This document shows positions 1-8,849 of a stretch of 64,000 bases of DNA, piece by piece. Location: NCBI RefSeq assembly GCF_023555005.1, contig NZ_JAMJPJ010000009.1, positions 39,080-103,079 of the forward strand. Reading direction: 5' to 3'. The notes beneath the pieces are model-generated. The model searched no databases. It was not told the origin of the DNA and saw nothing but the letters and a program-made list of their open reading frames with translations. Numbering within the stretch: position 1 is the first letter of the stretch; each line of letters opens with the position of its first letter. The DNA comes from Halomonas llamarensis. GTDB taxonomy: Bacteria; Pseudomonadota; Gammaproteobacteria; Pseudomonadales; Halomonadaceae. The position numbers and the translations under genes are program-made.

Positions 1-2528
1 GGAATCTGCATGAGCTGCAAATAGTCGATCATGATCAAGGCCATATTGCCGTGCTCGCGCACCACACGGCGAATCCGCGAACGCATCTCGTTGGGCGAAA
101 GTGCCGCGGTATCATCGATAAAGAGCTGTTTATCTTTGAGCAAATTCACCGCTGAGGTCAGACGCGGCCAATCCTCGTCTTCTAGCTGACCGGTACGCAC
201 GCGGGTTTGATCAATTCGCCCGAGCGAGGACAGCATCCTGAGCATCAAGGATTCCGCCGGCATCTCCATGGAGAACACCATGACCGGCTTATCACTTGAA
301 ATCACCGCATGCTCAACCATATTCATAGCGAACGTGGTGTTATGGACACAAATATCTTCCGCGACGAAGTTATGCGTGTCATCCACAGTCAAGTCGTAGA
401 CCTGCCGCATGCCGAGCGGTTCGATGGCGACAACCTCATCCCAATAAACATCGGATGAGGCTAAATTTTCGAGGTAAACATCGACATCTAACAGCTGGGC
501 AAACTCGGCAGCTCGGTGGCGCGATAGGCTACGTTCACTACTTCCTGACAAATGTGGATTATAACCAACCGGTAAGGTTTTACCCGATTGCTCGAAAAGC
601 TCGCGCCGTGAACGCTCTCCTTTTTTAGCGAGTACATAGCGATTGACCGATTTAGGCAAACTATCACGGTTACTATGCGTGCGCTTAGTGTCAATACAGA
701 CACTAAGCGCTGCTAATGCCCGCTCTTTACTCAAGATACCAACGTCGCGGATGAAACGTTTTTGACTGGCCTGGTCGAGTATCTCAAGTTCCCAAGGTGA
801 TTGGCGCAGATTGGCGTAGCGATTTTGCTTCTCACGAATTTTGCTCAAAATTCCAAAACGTAATAGCAAATGCTGCACATCACGGATCAATTCACGGCTT
901 GATGACGCATAGCTGATACGCCCTTGACCATTCGCCTGCACAAAGGCACTGCCGTCACAGGCGAAGAGACGGTTTAGAAACAATGCTAATTGCTGTTTAG
1001 GTAACCGAAATACGCAGTCTGGCACTCGCTTGTGTAATGCCTTTTTTGCCCACACGCCATGCGCTTCAAGAAAATGCCTTACAGGGTTTGGGGCGTTTTT
1101 TGCCACAGCGCTATAGTCAGACGCAGAGTAGTCACTCGTTAAAGGCATGTTCAGCGTCTCACAAAGGCGCATAAACGTTGGCTGAACGGGAACAGACGTC
1201 CCATTGCACCAAGCACTAACCGCCGCTTTACTCACGTTTAGCAACGAGGCGAGCGCCTCCCCGGTCATGCCTTGCGCCTGAAGCTTCTCACGCAACGCTT
1301 GTGAAAATTGCTCTCTCAAAGGGTGTAAGCGCACTGCATCCCGACTCACCCGCAACGCAGGCGTTCGATCGGCGCTTTTTAGGTCTCGTTCAACCAAGCG
1401 ACACGTTACGCCAGGAAAGTGGCTCACCGCTTGAGTGAAATCAGCGCGTAGTTTCGAGCTACTGTTGGTGAACATGGGGCAGGTTTGTGTTGTGCCGCCA
1501 TCAGCCAACATAAACGCCAAGGTTTTCACTTGGTGCTCGGGTATTGCTTCATGGCCAAATACGGGTATTTCACGGGGCACCGCAATGCGTTCGCCAACGG
1601 CTATTTTCTGCAGCGGCTGCCAGCCCTCCCCGGTTAAGAACGGGTGCGTTAGCGTTGTTGCCACTTCCCGCCCTGTCGCGGTGCGAACACGGAAAACGGG
1701 CTTTTTACCATCATCAACAAACGCCGATGCACGCGATTGCTTGAGCCTAAAATCATCGGTTAACGTCAGAAGCGGCGCTTGTTGACGAGCCACTAGTTCA
1801 TCAATAGTGACCAGAGCGCCAGTGTTAGGGTCTACCAACCGCGACCCACTCATTAAACACTTGCCCATTGAGGGCCTTCCAGCAATGATCACCATGTCAG
1901 AAGGCTGTAGACCTGAGGTCATCTCATCGAGATCGCGAAATCCAGAAGAGAGGCCGGTCATCTCGCCTTTGAGGTTGAAAAGCTCGTCGATGCGATCAAC
2001 CGCTTTGGTCAAAAGATCGCTCATACCGATGGGGCCGCCGGTTTTCGGCCGTTCTTCGGCGATTTGAAAAACCAAGCTTTCTGCTTCGTTCAGAAGCTCA
2101 TCCGCTGGGCGCCCTTGCGGCGCGAACGCCCCTTCCGCAATTTGATTCGCCGCACGAATCAGCTTACGCAGTGTCGCCCGCTCGCGAACGATATCGGCAT
2201 AAGCGCGGATATTACTGGCCGAAGGTGTATTGCGCGCAAGCTCCGCGAGAAAGGCTAAACCGCCTACGGTATCAAGCTGGTCACGCCCCTCAAGCGCCTC
2301 AGACAGCGTCACCACGTCAAGCGGTTGCCCCGCTTCGGCCAAATGATTCATCACATTGAACACTAGGCGGTGTTCGTAACGATAAAAATCGTCAGCGACC
2401 AAGCGGTCCGAAATATTATCCCACGCCTGGTTATCGAGCATTAACCCGCCTAACACCGACTGCTCTGCCTCAAGGGAGTGCGGAGGCAGTTTCAGCGCTG
2501 CCGTTTCTTGATCAGCGATGTCCTGCAT
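1..2528 (-). CDS. dnaB: Replicative DNA helicase DnaB with in-frame intein, C-terminus beyond the window edge
   Basis: Hexameric replicative helicase that unwinds DNA ahead of the fork and recruits primase. The frame is open from an ATG at 2526-2528 (protein begins MQDIADQETAALKLPPHS) to the window edge, 842 codons, with no stop. Residues 1-223 are the N-extein: the DnaB N-terminal domain, then the start of the RecA-like domain reaching GRPSMGK. Residues 224-730 are an intein (separate entry). The C-extein resumes with TTFAMNMVEHAV and carries Walker B (LIMIDYLQLM) near the edge. DnaB normally has about 460 residues, so roughly 120-130 C-terminal residues lie outside. It sits downstream of rplI on the same strand, but a terminator separates them, so it probably has its own promoter. 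Helicase activity should require splicing because the P-loop is split. Confidence 0.95.
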   Translation of the reverse strand, partial: MQDIADQETAALKLPPHSLEAEQSVLGGLMLDNQAWDNISDRLVADDFYRYEHRLVFNVMNHLAEAGQPLDVVTLSEALEGRDQLDTVGGLAFLAELARNTPSASNIRAYADIVRERATLRKLIRAANQIAEGAFAPQGRPADELLNEAESLVFQIAEERPKTGGPIGMSDLLTKAVDRIDELFNLKGEMTGLSSGFRDLDEMTSGLQPSDMVIIAGRPSMGKCLMSGSRLVDPNTGALVTIDELVARQQAPLLTLTDDFRLKQSRASAFVDDGKKPVFRVRTATGREVATTLTHPFLTGEGWQPLQKIAVGERIAVPREIPVFGHEAIPEHQVKTLAFMLADGGTTQTCPMFTNSSSKLRADFTQAVSHFPGVTCRLVERDLKSADRTPALRVSRDAVRLHPLREQFSQALREKLQAQGMTGEALASLLNVSKAAVSAWCNGTSVPVQPTFMRLCETLNMPLTSDYSASDYSAVAKNAPNPVRHFLEAHGVWAKKALHKRVPDCVFRLPKQQLALFLNRLFACDGSAFVQANGQGRISYASSSRELIRDVQHLLLRFGILSKIREKQNRYANLRQSPWELEILDQASQKRFIRDVGILSKERALAALSVCIDTKRTHSNRDSLPKSVNRYVLAKKGERSRRELFEQSGKTLPVGYNPHLSGSSERSLSRHRAAEFAQLLDVDVYLENLASSDVYWDEVVAIEPLGMRQVYDLTVDDTHNFVAEDICVHNTTFAMNMVEHAVISSDKPVMVFSMEMPAESLMLRMLSSLGRIDQTRVRTGQLEDEDWPRLTSAVNLLKDKQLFIDDTAALSPNEMRSRIRRVVREHGNMALIMIDYLQLMQI
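339..1859 (-). other. Complete intein (507 residues) with LAGLIDADG-type endonuclease domain, inserted in the DnaB Walker A motif
   Basis: The intein begins with Cys1 (codon 1857-1859), directly after the P-loop lysine (GRPSMGK), and ends with His506-Asn507 (339-341) before Thr+1. All splicing residues are visible: Cys1; block B with T69-x-x-H72 (TLTHPF); block F starting VYDLTVDDTHNF at 487; block G ending ICVHN. A two-motif homing endonuclease lies between them: block C LAFMLADGG with Asp120 and block E LALFLNRLFACDG with Asp302, both acidic residues kept. A helix-turn-helix-like segment (LNVSKAAVSAWCNG, about 207-220) lies between the two motifs. I translated every codon and found no stop. 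By family knowledge this should be a splicing-competent intein with a possibly active endonuclease; activity itself is inference. Confidence 0.93.
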
Positions 2529-2649
2529 AACGAACTCCTTAGCTCAGCGTAATAAAAGCAGGCGTGAAAATCAGACGTAATAACGCGATATCGTAACCCA
2601 TCCGGAACGTCTGTCTTAGCGAGACGGAAATTGGATCACTATAAACAGC

Positions 2650-2678
2650 AAAAGGCGCGGGGATTTCCCGCGCCTTTT
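2650..2678 (-). terminator. Rho-independent terminator after rplI
   Basis: A perfect 12-bp inverted repeat (AAAAGGCGCGGG / CCCGCGCCTTTT, 5-base loop) lies 27 bp beyond the rplI stop. It gives a GC-rich stem and a run of U on the minus strand, and its symmetry could let it work both ways. It closes the rpsF operon and separates it from dnaB. Confidence 0.88.
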
Positions 2679-2704
2679 AAGCCAGCCGTATACGGCGTGC
2701 AGAA

Positions 2705-3151
2705 TTACTCTGCGACGACGACGATACGAACCGCGGCATCCACTTCAGCGTGCAAGCGAAGGGCGATGTCATATTCGCCAGTTTGACGAATCGGGCCTTC
2801 CGGCATGCGCACTTCGCTCTTCGCCACTTCGATACCGGCAGAGGAAATAGCGTCTGCCAAATCGCGCGGACCGATTGAGCCAAACAGTTTACCTTCATCA
2901 CCGGCTTTAGACACCAGCGACAACTCAATGTCGTTGAGCTGCTCAGCGCGCGCTTCGGCTTCCGCCTTACGCTCTGCGGCTTGGGCTTCAAGCTCAGCAC
3001 GTTGGGCTTCGAAAGCGGCAATATTTTCTTTAGTGGCCGGAACGGCTAAACCGTAAGGCACTAAATAGTTACGACCGTAACCGGGCTTAACGGTGACTTT
3101 GTCACCCAGGCTACCCAGCTTACCAATTTTATCGAGCAGAATGACTTCCAT
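2705..3151 (-). CDS. rplI: 50S ribosomal protein L9
   Basis: L9 binds 23S rRNA near the base of the L1 stalk and projects from the 50S subunit. The 148-residue product has the usual bacterial length: an N-terminal rRNA-binding domain ([19 protein letters not shown], with [10 protein letters not shown]), a long charged Ala/Glu-rich connecting helix at about residues 42-75, and a C-terminal domain ([15 protein letters not shown]). It is the last gene of the rpsF-rpsR-membrane protein-rplI operon and starts 15 bp after the membrane-protein gene. An AGGTTTACGAG stretch just upstream of the ATG is a modest ribosome binding site. A strong terminator follows. Confidence 0.98.
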   Translation of the reverse strand: MEVILLDKIGKLGSLGDKVTVKPGYGRNYLVPYGLAVPATKENIAAFEAQRAELEAQAAERKAEAEARAEQLNDIELSLVSKAGDEGKLFGSIGPRDLADAISSAGIEVAKSEVRMPEGPIRQTGEYDIALRLHAEVDAAVRIVVVAE

Positions 3152-3166
3152 CTCGTAAACCTCTTA

Positions 3167-4021
3167 TCAATTGCTGCGGGCAAGGCGTGCGCGAACGTTC
3201 ACGAATGTATCAATTAACCCTAACAGCAGCACAATGAGAATCGTGGGCCAAGTGGTGATCAGCAATAGATAAAATGCCACCAACCACAGCCCGTTCATCC
3301 CCTTTAATCCAATAACACCATGCACCAACGCAATACCCGCAATCAGCAGTGGCACCCAGAGAAGCATCGAAAACGCGGGCAAATCAAAGAGCATACTCAC
3401 AACGCCCAACACAAACAGAACAGCAAGTTCTTTTGGTGCTAAGCATAAGGCATGGAACTCTTCGCGAAAGCCCCCCGGGTTGTAAAGCCCGGCTTGCCAA
3501 CTGCGCGCTAACACTAAGCAGACAACCGCGGCGATTAAAACCACTAACCCCGTGACGCCGCCAACCACTAGCTCAGCCAACGTTTGCGTGTCAAAGCCCT
3601 GCTGGGTCAACTCACTTAGCACCTGCTCGACCTCTGGCGAGCTCTCGCGCAGTTGCATAAGCATTGCCTCGGTACTTCCTGGCGGGGTAAAAATACCCCA
3701 TTGCACCATCACGGAGGCTGCGATAGCGCCAAGTATCAGCGCCTCACTCCAGCGCATACGCTCGCGCAGGACAACCGCCATCAAAGTCACCAGGAGAACA
3801 CTGGCCAGTGGTACCACATCGCCTTGCATCCACCACCACCCGGCGGGGAGTGCGGCGGCAATAATCACGGGTAGCGCAGGGGCAAACCCTTTACGTAGTG
3901 TGACAAGCCCGGCTATCGCCGCCCCCAGCCAAAATAGCCAAGGGATTAGTGACGCAAGTGCTGCGACGCCTACAGCATAAGGCGTCGCCTGCATCAGCCA
4001 TCGGGCAAGTGCCAGCATCAC
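3167..4021 (-). CDS. Polytopic inner-membrane protein of the DUF2232/YybS-like type
   Basis: Function unknown. The 284-residue product is almost wholly hydrophobic, with about 8 predicted membrane segments in two groups (roughly residues 5-110 and 155-275) and a polar loop between. A DUF2232-type membrane protein is commonly found between rpsR and rplI in halomonads and pseudomonads; the family call rests mainly on this position and on length and hydropathy. The listed start is a GTG immediately followed by ATG (4018); neither has a convincing ribosome binding site, and the gene begins 9 bp after the rpsR stop, so translational coupling is likely. Confidence 0.8.
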   Translation of the reverse strand: MMLALARWLMQATPYAVGVAALASLIPWLFWLGAAIAGLVTLRKGFAPALPVIIAAALPAGWWWMQGDVVPLASVLLVTLMAVVLRERMRWSEALILGAIAASVMVQWGIFTPPGSTEAMLMQLRESSPEVEQVLSELTQQGFDTQTLAELVVGGVTGLVVLIAAVVCLVLARSWQAGLYNPGGFREEFHALCLAPKELAVLFVLGVVSMLFDLPAFSMLLWVPLLIAGIALVHGVIGLKGMNGLWLVAFYLLLITTWPTILIVLLLGLIDTFVNVRARLARSN

Positions 4022-4030
4022 GTTAACGGC

Positions 4031-4258
4031 TTACTGGTGGCTATCGGTATAGGGCAGTAATGCTAGGTAGCGAGCGCGCTTAACGGCGCCTGCTAGCTGG
4101 CGCTGATAGCGTGCTTTGGTGCCGGTGATACGGCTCGGAACGATCTTGCCGGTTTCGGTGATGTAAGCCTTCAGCGTATCCAGATCTTTATAATCGATCT
4201 GCTTGACGCCTTCAGCAGTGAAGCGGCAAAACTTACGGCGACGGAAAAAACGTGCCAT
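4031..4258 (-). CDS. rpsR: 30S ribosomal protein S18
   Basis: S18 pairs with S6 on the platform of the 30S subunit. The 75-residue product begins [17 protein letters not shown] and contains the family core [37 protein letters not shown] and a basic end ([17 protein letters not shown]). Length is typical. It follows rpsF by 34 bp and has a GGAG ribosome binding site (GGAGCTCATCC then ATG). Confidence 0.98.
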   Translation of the reverse strand: MARFFRRRKFCRFTAEGVKQIDYKDLDTLKAYITETGKIVPSRITGTKARYQRQLAGAVKRARYLALLPYTDSHQ

Positions 4259-4292
4259 GGATGAGCTCCTTTATACGTGCAATGAGGGTGAA

Positions 4293-4661
4293 TTACGCGG
4301 TTTCAGCGCTCGGCTTTTCTTCGCGACGCGGACGTTTTTCTTCAGCTGGCTTCATCATCGGTGACGCTTCGGTGATGGCTTCTTTGCAGCGAACAACCAG
4401 GCTGCGGATGATAGCGTCGTTGAAGCGGAAGATGTTCTCGATTTCTTCGAGCGTCTCGCCGGCACACTCAACGTTCATCAACACGTAGTGGGCTTTGTGG
4501 ATCTTGTTGATCGGGTAGGCCATGTGACGGCGCCCCCAATCTTCTAAGCGATGCACCGTGCCACCATTTTCGGTGACGATGCCTGTGTAGCGCTCGACCA
4601 TTGCCGGCACTTGCTCGCTCTGATCCGGGTGGACCATAAACACGATTTCGTAATGACGCAT
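4293..4661 (-). CDS. rpsF: 30S ribosomal protein S6
   Basis: S6 forms a heterodimer with S18 on the 30S platform. I chose the ATG at 4659-4661 ([17 protein letters not shown]) because it matches the family start and has an AAGGAG site 8 bases upstream; the frame stays open further 5' but lacks family similarity there. The product has 122 residues: the ferredoxin-like S6 fold ([29 protein letters not shown]) and a charged tail rich in Glu, Lys and Pro, of the kind that can be polyglutamylated by RimK. It is first in the operon; its promoter should lie in 4662-4853. Confidence 0.98.
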   Translation of the reverse strand: MRHYEIVFMVHPDQSEQVPAMVERYTGIVTENGGTVHRLEDWGRRHMAYPINKIHKAHYVLMNVECAGETLEEIENIFRFNDAIIRSLVVRCKEAITEASPMMKPAEEKRPRREEKPSAETA

Positions 4662-4822
4662 GGAATCTCCTTGCGGTTTGGCAGCTTCACTGAGACGTAT
4701 GCCATTGGCAATACGTTCACAAGGAAGCAAGGAGTTAACTGAAATGCATTCAGCACCGCCGTGCTAATCGGCAGTGCCAAGGCATCAAGCAGATCTGGTA
4801 AAACCAGTTGGTATAACAAATG

Positions 4823-4845
4823 CTTGTTTACAAGATAAACAAGCG
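4823..4845 (-). terminator. Probable terminator after rlmB
   Basis: A 9-bp perfect inverted repeat (GCTTGTTTA / TAAACAAGC, 5-base loop) begins 9 bp past the rlmB stop. On the minus strand it is followed by ATTTGTT, a weak U tract. It is the only stem between rlmB and rpsF. The stem is AT-rich, so its strength is uncertain. Confidence 0.55.
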
Positions 4846-4853
4846 AAAGCATT

Positions 4854-5654
4854 TTAGTGGGACATTGGCTGACTTGCAAGCTGACGTTGGCGCACCGCTT
4901 CAAACAAACAGATGCCAGTGGCAACGGATACATTGAGACTTGAGACTTGGCCTGCCATCGGCAGCTTGGCCAAGTGATCACACGCTTCACGGGTTAGGCG
5001 ACGCATCCCCTTACCTTCAGCTCCCATGACTAGCGCAACAGGGCCGATAAAATCCATCTCATACACGCTGGCACTGGCCTCACCGGCGGCACCGGTAATC
5101 CACACACCGGCATCTTTAAGTTTACCCAGTGTACGCGCCAAGTTGGTGACTTGGTAAACCGGCACGGATTCCGCCGCGCCACACGCTACTTTGCGCACAG
5201 TGGCGTTCAGCGGTGCCGCTTTATCCTTGGCCACAATCACCCCATGGGCACCAGCCGCATCGGCGCTGCGCAAACAGGCGCCGAAGTTATGCACATCGGT
5301 CACGCCATCAAGCACAAGAAACAGCGGCGCTGCCGCCGGTTGCCATGTGCGCAGCTTAAGCAATAGCGACTCCTCACCCTCAGGCATCAGTGGCGGGCAA
5401 AAAGCCACCACCCCCTGATGCGCAGCCCCTTGGGTTAGCTGATCCAACGCCTCCCGCGGGTGCTCTTTTACACTGGCACCAGCGGACTGTGCCTGTGCAA
5501 TGATCGCATGAAGCCGCTTGCTCGCACCTTGCTGTATCCATAGCACCTTAGGCGATTCACCGCGCTCTAGCAGACTTTCCAGTGCATGAATCCCAAACAC
5601 CTGATCTAACCCTTCAGGTGGACGCGGTCCACGGCGTGATGACGCTGATTTCAC
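4854..5654 (-). CDS. rlmB: 23S rRNA (guanosine-2'-O-)-methyltransferase RlmB
   Basis: SPOUT-class enzyme that methylates the 2'-OH of G2251 in the 23S peptidyl-transferase P-loop, using SAM. The 266-residue product has the N-terminal substrate-binding domain (QVFGIHALESLLERG) and the three SpoU motifs: DGVTDVHNFGACLRSADAAG, LVMGAEGKGMRRLTREACD and SLNVSVATGICLFEAVRQR, which form the knotted SAM site. Slightly longer than the E. coli protein because of a basic N-terminal extension (MKSASSRRGPRPPEG). It lies 78 bp downstream of rnr on the same strand, the conserved rnr-rlmB pairing. Confidence 0.96.
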   Translation of the reverse strand: MKSASSRRGPRPPEGLDQVFGIHALESLLERGESPKVLWIQQGASKRLHAIIAQAQSAGASVKEHPREALDQLTQGAAHQGVVAFCPPLMPEGEESLLLKLRTWQPAAAPLFLVLDGVTDVHNFGACLRSADAAGAHGVIVAKDKAAPLNATVRKVACGAAESVPVYQVTNLARTLGKLKDAGVWITGAAGEASASVYEMDFIGPVALVMGAEGKGMRRLTREACDHLAKLPMAGQVSSLNVSVATGICLFEAVRQRQLASQPMSH

Positions 5655-5732
5655 TCTTAATCCTTATACGTTGCCAATCTTGCTTGCTTTTAGCCGCAGA
5701 AAATAGCCATAACAAAACACCCCACCGCAAGG

Positions 5733-8078
5733 TTACGACTTGCGCGGCCCGCGGCGAGAACGGCGCTGACCGTCATTATTATGACGTTTAGCCGATTGCT
5801 CGCTACGCTGTTTGCGCGGCTGACGGCGTGGGCGCGGCTTCTCATCGGCGAGACTGAAATCAATCTTGCGATCATCCATATCGACGCGCGCTACCTGAAC
5901 CGTCACCCCATCGCCTAAGCGATACGACGCTCCGGTGCGCTCGCCTTTAAGGCGGTGTTTTTCTGCTTCGTAATGATAGTAGTCAGACGGCAAAGAAGTG
6001 ACATGCACTAACCCCTCGACGAAGAACTCATCAAGGCGCACAAAGAGGCCAAACTGCGTGACGGACGCCACCGTTCCCTCGAAGGTTTCGCCGAGTTTGT
6101 CCGACATAAACTCGCATTTCAGCCAGCTTTCGACGTCGCGGGTCGCATCATCTGCGCGACGCTCGGTCATTGAGCAGTGTTCGCCCAACTCGACCATCTG
6201 CTCAAAGGTGTAAGGACACCACTTACTCGGCGGCTCCACCGGCGCACCTTCGACCCGCAATACCGTATTGGTTTGCCGCGGCCCACGCAGCACCGAACGG
6301 ATCGCGCGATGCACGAGCAAGTCAGGGTAGCGACGAATCGGCGAGGTAAAGTGAGCATATGCTTGATACGCCAGACCAAAATGGCCCTCGTTTTGCGGCG
6401 AGTAGACCGCTTGATTCATCGTACGCAGCATCACCGTTTGGATGATGTCGGCGTCGGGGCGACCCGCGATGGTTTCACGCAGCGTTTGGAAATCCTGCGG
6501 TGTTGGGTCGTCACCACCTGGCAGCGTTAACCCCAGCTCGTTCAAGAACAAGCGTAATTTATCCAACCGCTCGGGCGTGGGTTTTTCGTGAATCCGGTAC
6601 AGCGCCGGAAGGTCGTGCTTGTCCAAAAAGCGCGCTGTCGCCACGTTCGCCGCTAGCATGCACTCTTCGATCATTTTATGCGCATCGTTACGGGTACGCG
6701 GCACGATTTTTTCGATCTTGCGCTCATCATTAAAGATAATCGCCGTCTCGGTGGTATCAAAGTCAATCGCACCGCGCTCTTCCCGCGCCTTACGCAGCAG
6801 GTAATAGAGCTCATGCAGGTCTTTAAGTGGCGCCACGAGGTTTTGATGCTCTTCGCGCAACGCCTTACCTTCCTCGCTTTCCTGATCCAGGATCGCCGCG
6901 ACTTTGTTGTACGTCAGACGCGCGTGAGAGTTCATTACCGCCTCGTAGAAACGGTAGCGGCTGATAGCCCCGGTCTTGGAGATATTCATCTCGCAAACCA
7001 TTACCAAGCGATCCACTTGCGGATTCAGCGAACAGAGCCCATTAGAAAGTAGCTCCGGCAACATGGGAACCACTTGACCGGGGAAGTAAACCGAGTTGCC
7101 ACGCGTGCGCCCCTCATCATCTAACGGCGCACCGGGACGTACGTAATGGGAGACATCAGCAATCGCTACCAGCAACTTCCAACTGCCTGACTTGGTTTTC
7201 CACGCGCAGACGGCATCGTCAAAGTCTTTGGCTGATTCGTCGTCGATGGTGACAAGCGGGACATCACGCAGGTCAACGCGATTTTTCTTATCATCTTCTT
7301 CTACTTCTGCGGAGATCGTGGCGATTTGGTCCAGCACTTCCGGCGGAAATTCTGCAGGGATATCATAACTGCGGATCGCAATATCGATTTCCATACCAGG
7401 GTCCATACGTTCACCCAGCACTTCCACTACCTCACCAACCGGCTGAACGCGTGTCGCCGGCTGCTGGGTAATGTTGGCAGAAATCACTTGACCATCTTTT
7501 GCCCCACCGCAAGCACTGTGCGGAATGATGACTTCTTGAGTGATACGTGGATTTTCCGGGATCAGGATGCCAAATTCAGGCGTGTTGCTGCGGTAAACCC
7601 CCACCATGGTTTGTGTGTTGCGCGCCAGCACCTCTGCAATTGTGGCCTCATCACGACCACGGCGGTCACGACCGCTAACCCGCACGAGGACATAGTCGCC
7701 GTGAAATACGCGCCGCATCTGTCTGGGAGGCAAAACGAGATCAGGCTTTTTGCCATCGTCGCGCAAGAAAAAGCCAAAGCCATCACGGTGTCCTAATACC
7801 TTGCCCTTGATCAAATCTAGCTTATCAATCAAGGCATAGGCACCACGCCGGTCGCGCAGGACCTGGCCATCGCGCTCCATGGCAGCGAGACGACGGCGCA
7901 CCGCCTCCTGCAGGTCTTCATCTTCAAGACCCAGTAGGCGGCTCATATCCTCATGGGTAATCGGCCTGCCATACGTTTCCAGCGCTTCTAGCAAATATTC
8001 CCGGCTTGGCGCGGGGTTATCGTACTTGTGCGCTTCGCGGCTGGCGTGCGGATCATCACTTAACGACCAGTGCTTCAT
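5733..8078 (-). CDS. rnr: Ribonuclease R
   Basis: Processive 3'-5' exoribonuclease that degrades structured RNA and helps in rRNA and tmRNA quality control. The chosen start, ATG 8076-8078 (MKHWSLSDDPHASREAHKYDN), has AAGGA 10 bases upstream and fits family N-termini; the frame extends 14 codons further 5'. The 781 residues carry an N-terminal winged helix (PSREYLLEALETYGRPITHEDMS, as segments), two cold-shock domains, the RNB catalytic domain (DDESAKDFDDAVCA with its acidic cluster; AIADVSHYVRPGAPLD), an S1 domain (about 650-730: GTVASVTQFGLFVRLDEFFVEG) and a basic tail rich in Arg and Lys typical of RNase R. Confidence 0.97.
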   Translation of the reverse strand: MKHWSLSDDPHASREAHKYDNPAPSREYLLEALETYGRPITHEDMSRLLGLEDEDLQEAVRRRLAAMERDGQVLRDRRGAYALIDKLDLIKGKVLGHRDGFGFFLRDDGKKPDLVLPPRQMRRVFHGDYVLVRVSGRDRRGRDEATIAEVLARNTQTMVGVYRSNTPEFGILIPENPRITQEVIIPHSACGGAKDGQVISANITQQPATRVQPVGEVVEVLGERMDPGMEIDIAIRSYDIPAEFPPEVLDQIATISAEVEEDDKKNRVDLRDVPLVTIDDESAKDFDDAVCAWKTKSGSWKLLVAIADVSHYVRPGAPLDDEGRTRGNSVYFPGQVVPMLPELLSNGLCSLNPQVDRLVMVCEMNISKTGAISRYRFYEAVMNSHARLTYNKVAAILDQESEEGKALREEHQNLVAPLKDLHELYYLLRKAREERGAIDFDTTETAIIFNDERKIEKIVPRTRNDAHKMIEECMLAANVATARFLDKHDLPALYRIHEKPTPERLDKLRLFLNELGLTLPGGDDPTPQDFQTLRETIAGRPDADIIQTVMLRTMNQAVYSPQNEGHFGLAYQAYAHFTSPIRRYPDLLVHRAIRSVLRGPRQTNTVLRVEGAPVEPPSKWCPYTFEQMVELGEHCSMTERRADDATRDVESWLKCEFMSDKLGETFEGTVASVTQFGLFVRLDEFFVEGLVHVTSLPSDYYHYEAEKHRLKGERTGASYRLGDGVTVQVARVDMDDRKIDFSLADEKPRPRRQPRKQRSEQSAKRHNNDGQRRSRRGPRKS

Positions 8079-8332
8079 ACAGTCAACATCCTTGATGGCG
8101 TTATTAAAAAACAGTGACATATCGCAGACGAAATACGCCGCGAACGGGCAGGTTCAGCGCTGTAAACGCTAAAAATATCGGAGTTTTGTTTGGTCATGAC
8201 TGCAGTATAGCGCCGCCGGATCAATCACCCAACCGTCTAAGGAGCGAAAATAGTGCGCCGCTCCGTTTTAGAGAGGCTTAATTTATGGCCTGGCAGCCTC
8301 AAAACGAGGTGTCTTGAGCGCCGCAAAAAGTC

Positions 8333-8360
8333 TTGCATTTCATCGCTGCCTCGGTATCAT
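8333..8360 (+). promoter_or_regulatory. Sigma-70 promoter of the tRNA-Leu cluster
   Basis: TTGCAT (8333-8338) and TATCAT (8355-8360) are spaced by 16 bp, with the first tRNA starting 12 bp after the -10 box. A GC-rich stretch (ACGCGCC) follows the -10 box, as in stringently controlled stable-RNA promoters. Confidence 0.7.
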
Positions 8361-8371
8361 ACGCGCCACTT

Positions 8372-8458
8372 GCCCAGATGGCGGAATTGGTAGACGCGCT
8401 AGCTTCAGGTGCTAGTGTCCGTATGGACGTGGAGGTTCAAGTCCTCTTCTGGGCACCA
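8372..8458 (+). tRNA. tRNA-Leu (CAG), copy 1
   Basis: An 87-nt class II tRNA with encoded CCA. The acceptor GCCCAGA pairs with TCTGGGC; D-arm GGCGGAATTGGTAGACGC; anticodon CAG at 8406-8408 in the loop CTTCAGG; long variable arm; T-arm with GGTTCAAGTCC. It reads CUG codons. This copy differs from the next two in the acceptor end (A-T rather than G-C pair 7) and in the variable arm. Confidence 0.97.
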
Positions 8459-8524
8459 ATAATTGACGGTGCATATGCTTCGTCATTTGTTAGTGCAAAA
8501 GCAAGAAAAGTAAGATTTGTGTTC

Positions 8525-8611
8525 GCCCAGGTGGCGGAATTGGTAGACGCGCTAGCTTCAGGTGCTAGTGACCGTATGGTCGTGGAGGTTCAAGTCCTCT
8601 CCTGGGCACCA
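8525..8611 (+). tRNA. tRNA-Leu (CAG), copy 2
   Basis: An 87-nt class II tRNA with CCA encoded; acceptor GCCCAGG / CCTGGGC, CAG anticodon, same D- and T-arms as copy 1. It lies 66 bp after copy 1 and is probably co-transcribed with it. The variable arm has GACCGTATGGTC. Confidence 0.97.
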
Positions 8612-8656
8612 CGCGAACGCAAATTGTAAAAACGCTTAAAAGACCGTATGTGACAT

Positions 8657-8743
8657 GCCCAGGTGGCGGAATTGGTAGACGCGCTAGCTTCAGGTGCTAG
8701 TGACCGTATGGTTGTGGAGGTTCAAGTCCTCTCCTGGGCACCA
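8657..8743 (+). tRNA. tRNA-Leu (CAG), copy 3
   Basis: An 87-nt class II tRNA with CCA encoded, CAG anticodon, and one base different from copy 2 in the variable arm (GTTGTGG against GTCGTGG). It is 45 bp after copy 2 and ends the array. No terminator with a T-run is obvious within 100 bp downstream. Confidence 0.97.
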
Positions 8744-8849
8744 AGGCAACATCGATATTCCCTCTATTATTACGTCCCTATCATTAAACAACGCGACCGA
8801 CCAGCGCCGCGCTAGATACACTTATACCTATCCCCACACCCTGCTGACG

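Noticed and set aside
1435..2359. Several plus-strand frames of 60-116 codons
   Set aside because: They overlap the dnaB/intein frame, which I translated codon by codon; no ribosome binding sites or protein-like patterns.
8333..8629. 98-codon ORF across the tRNA array
   Set aside because: It runs through two tRNA genes, with the repeated peptide AELVDALASGAS coming from the tRNA sequence.
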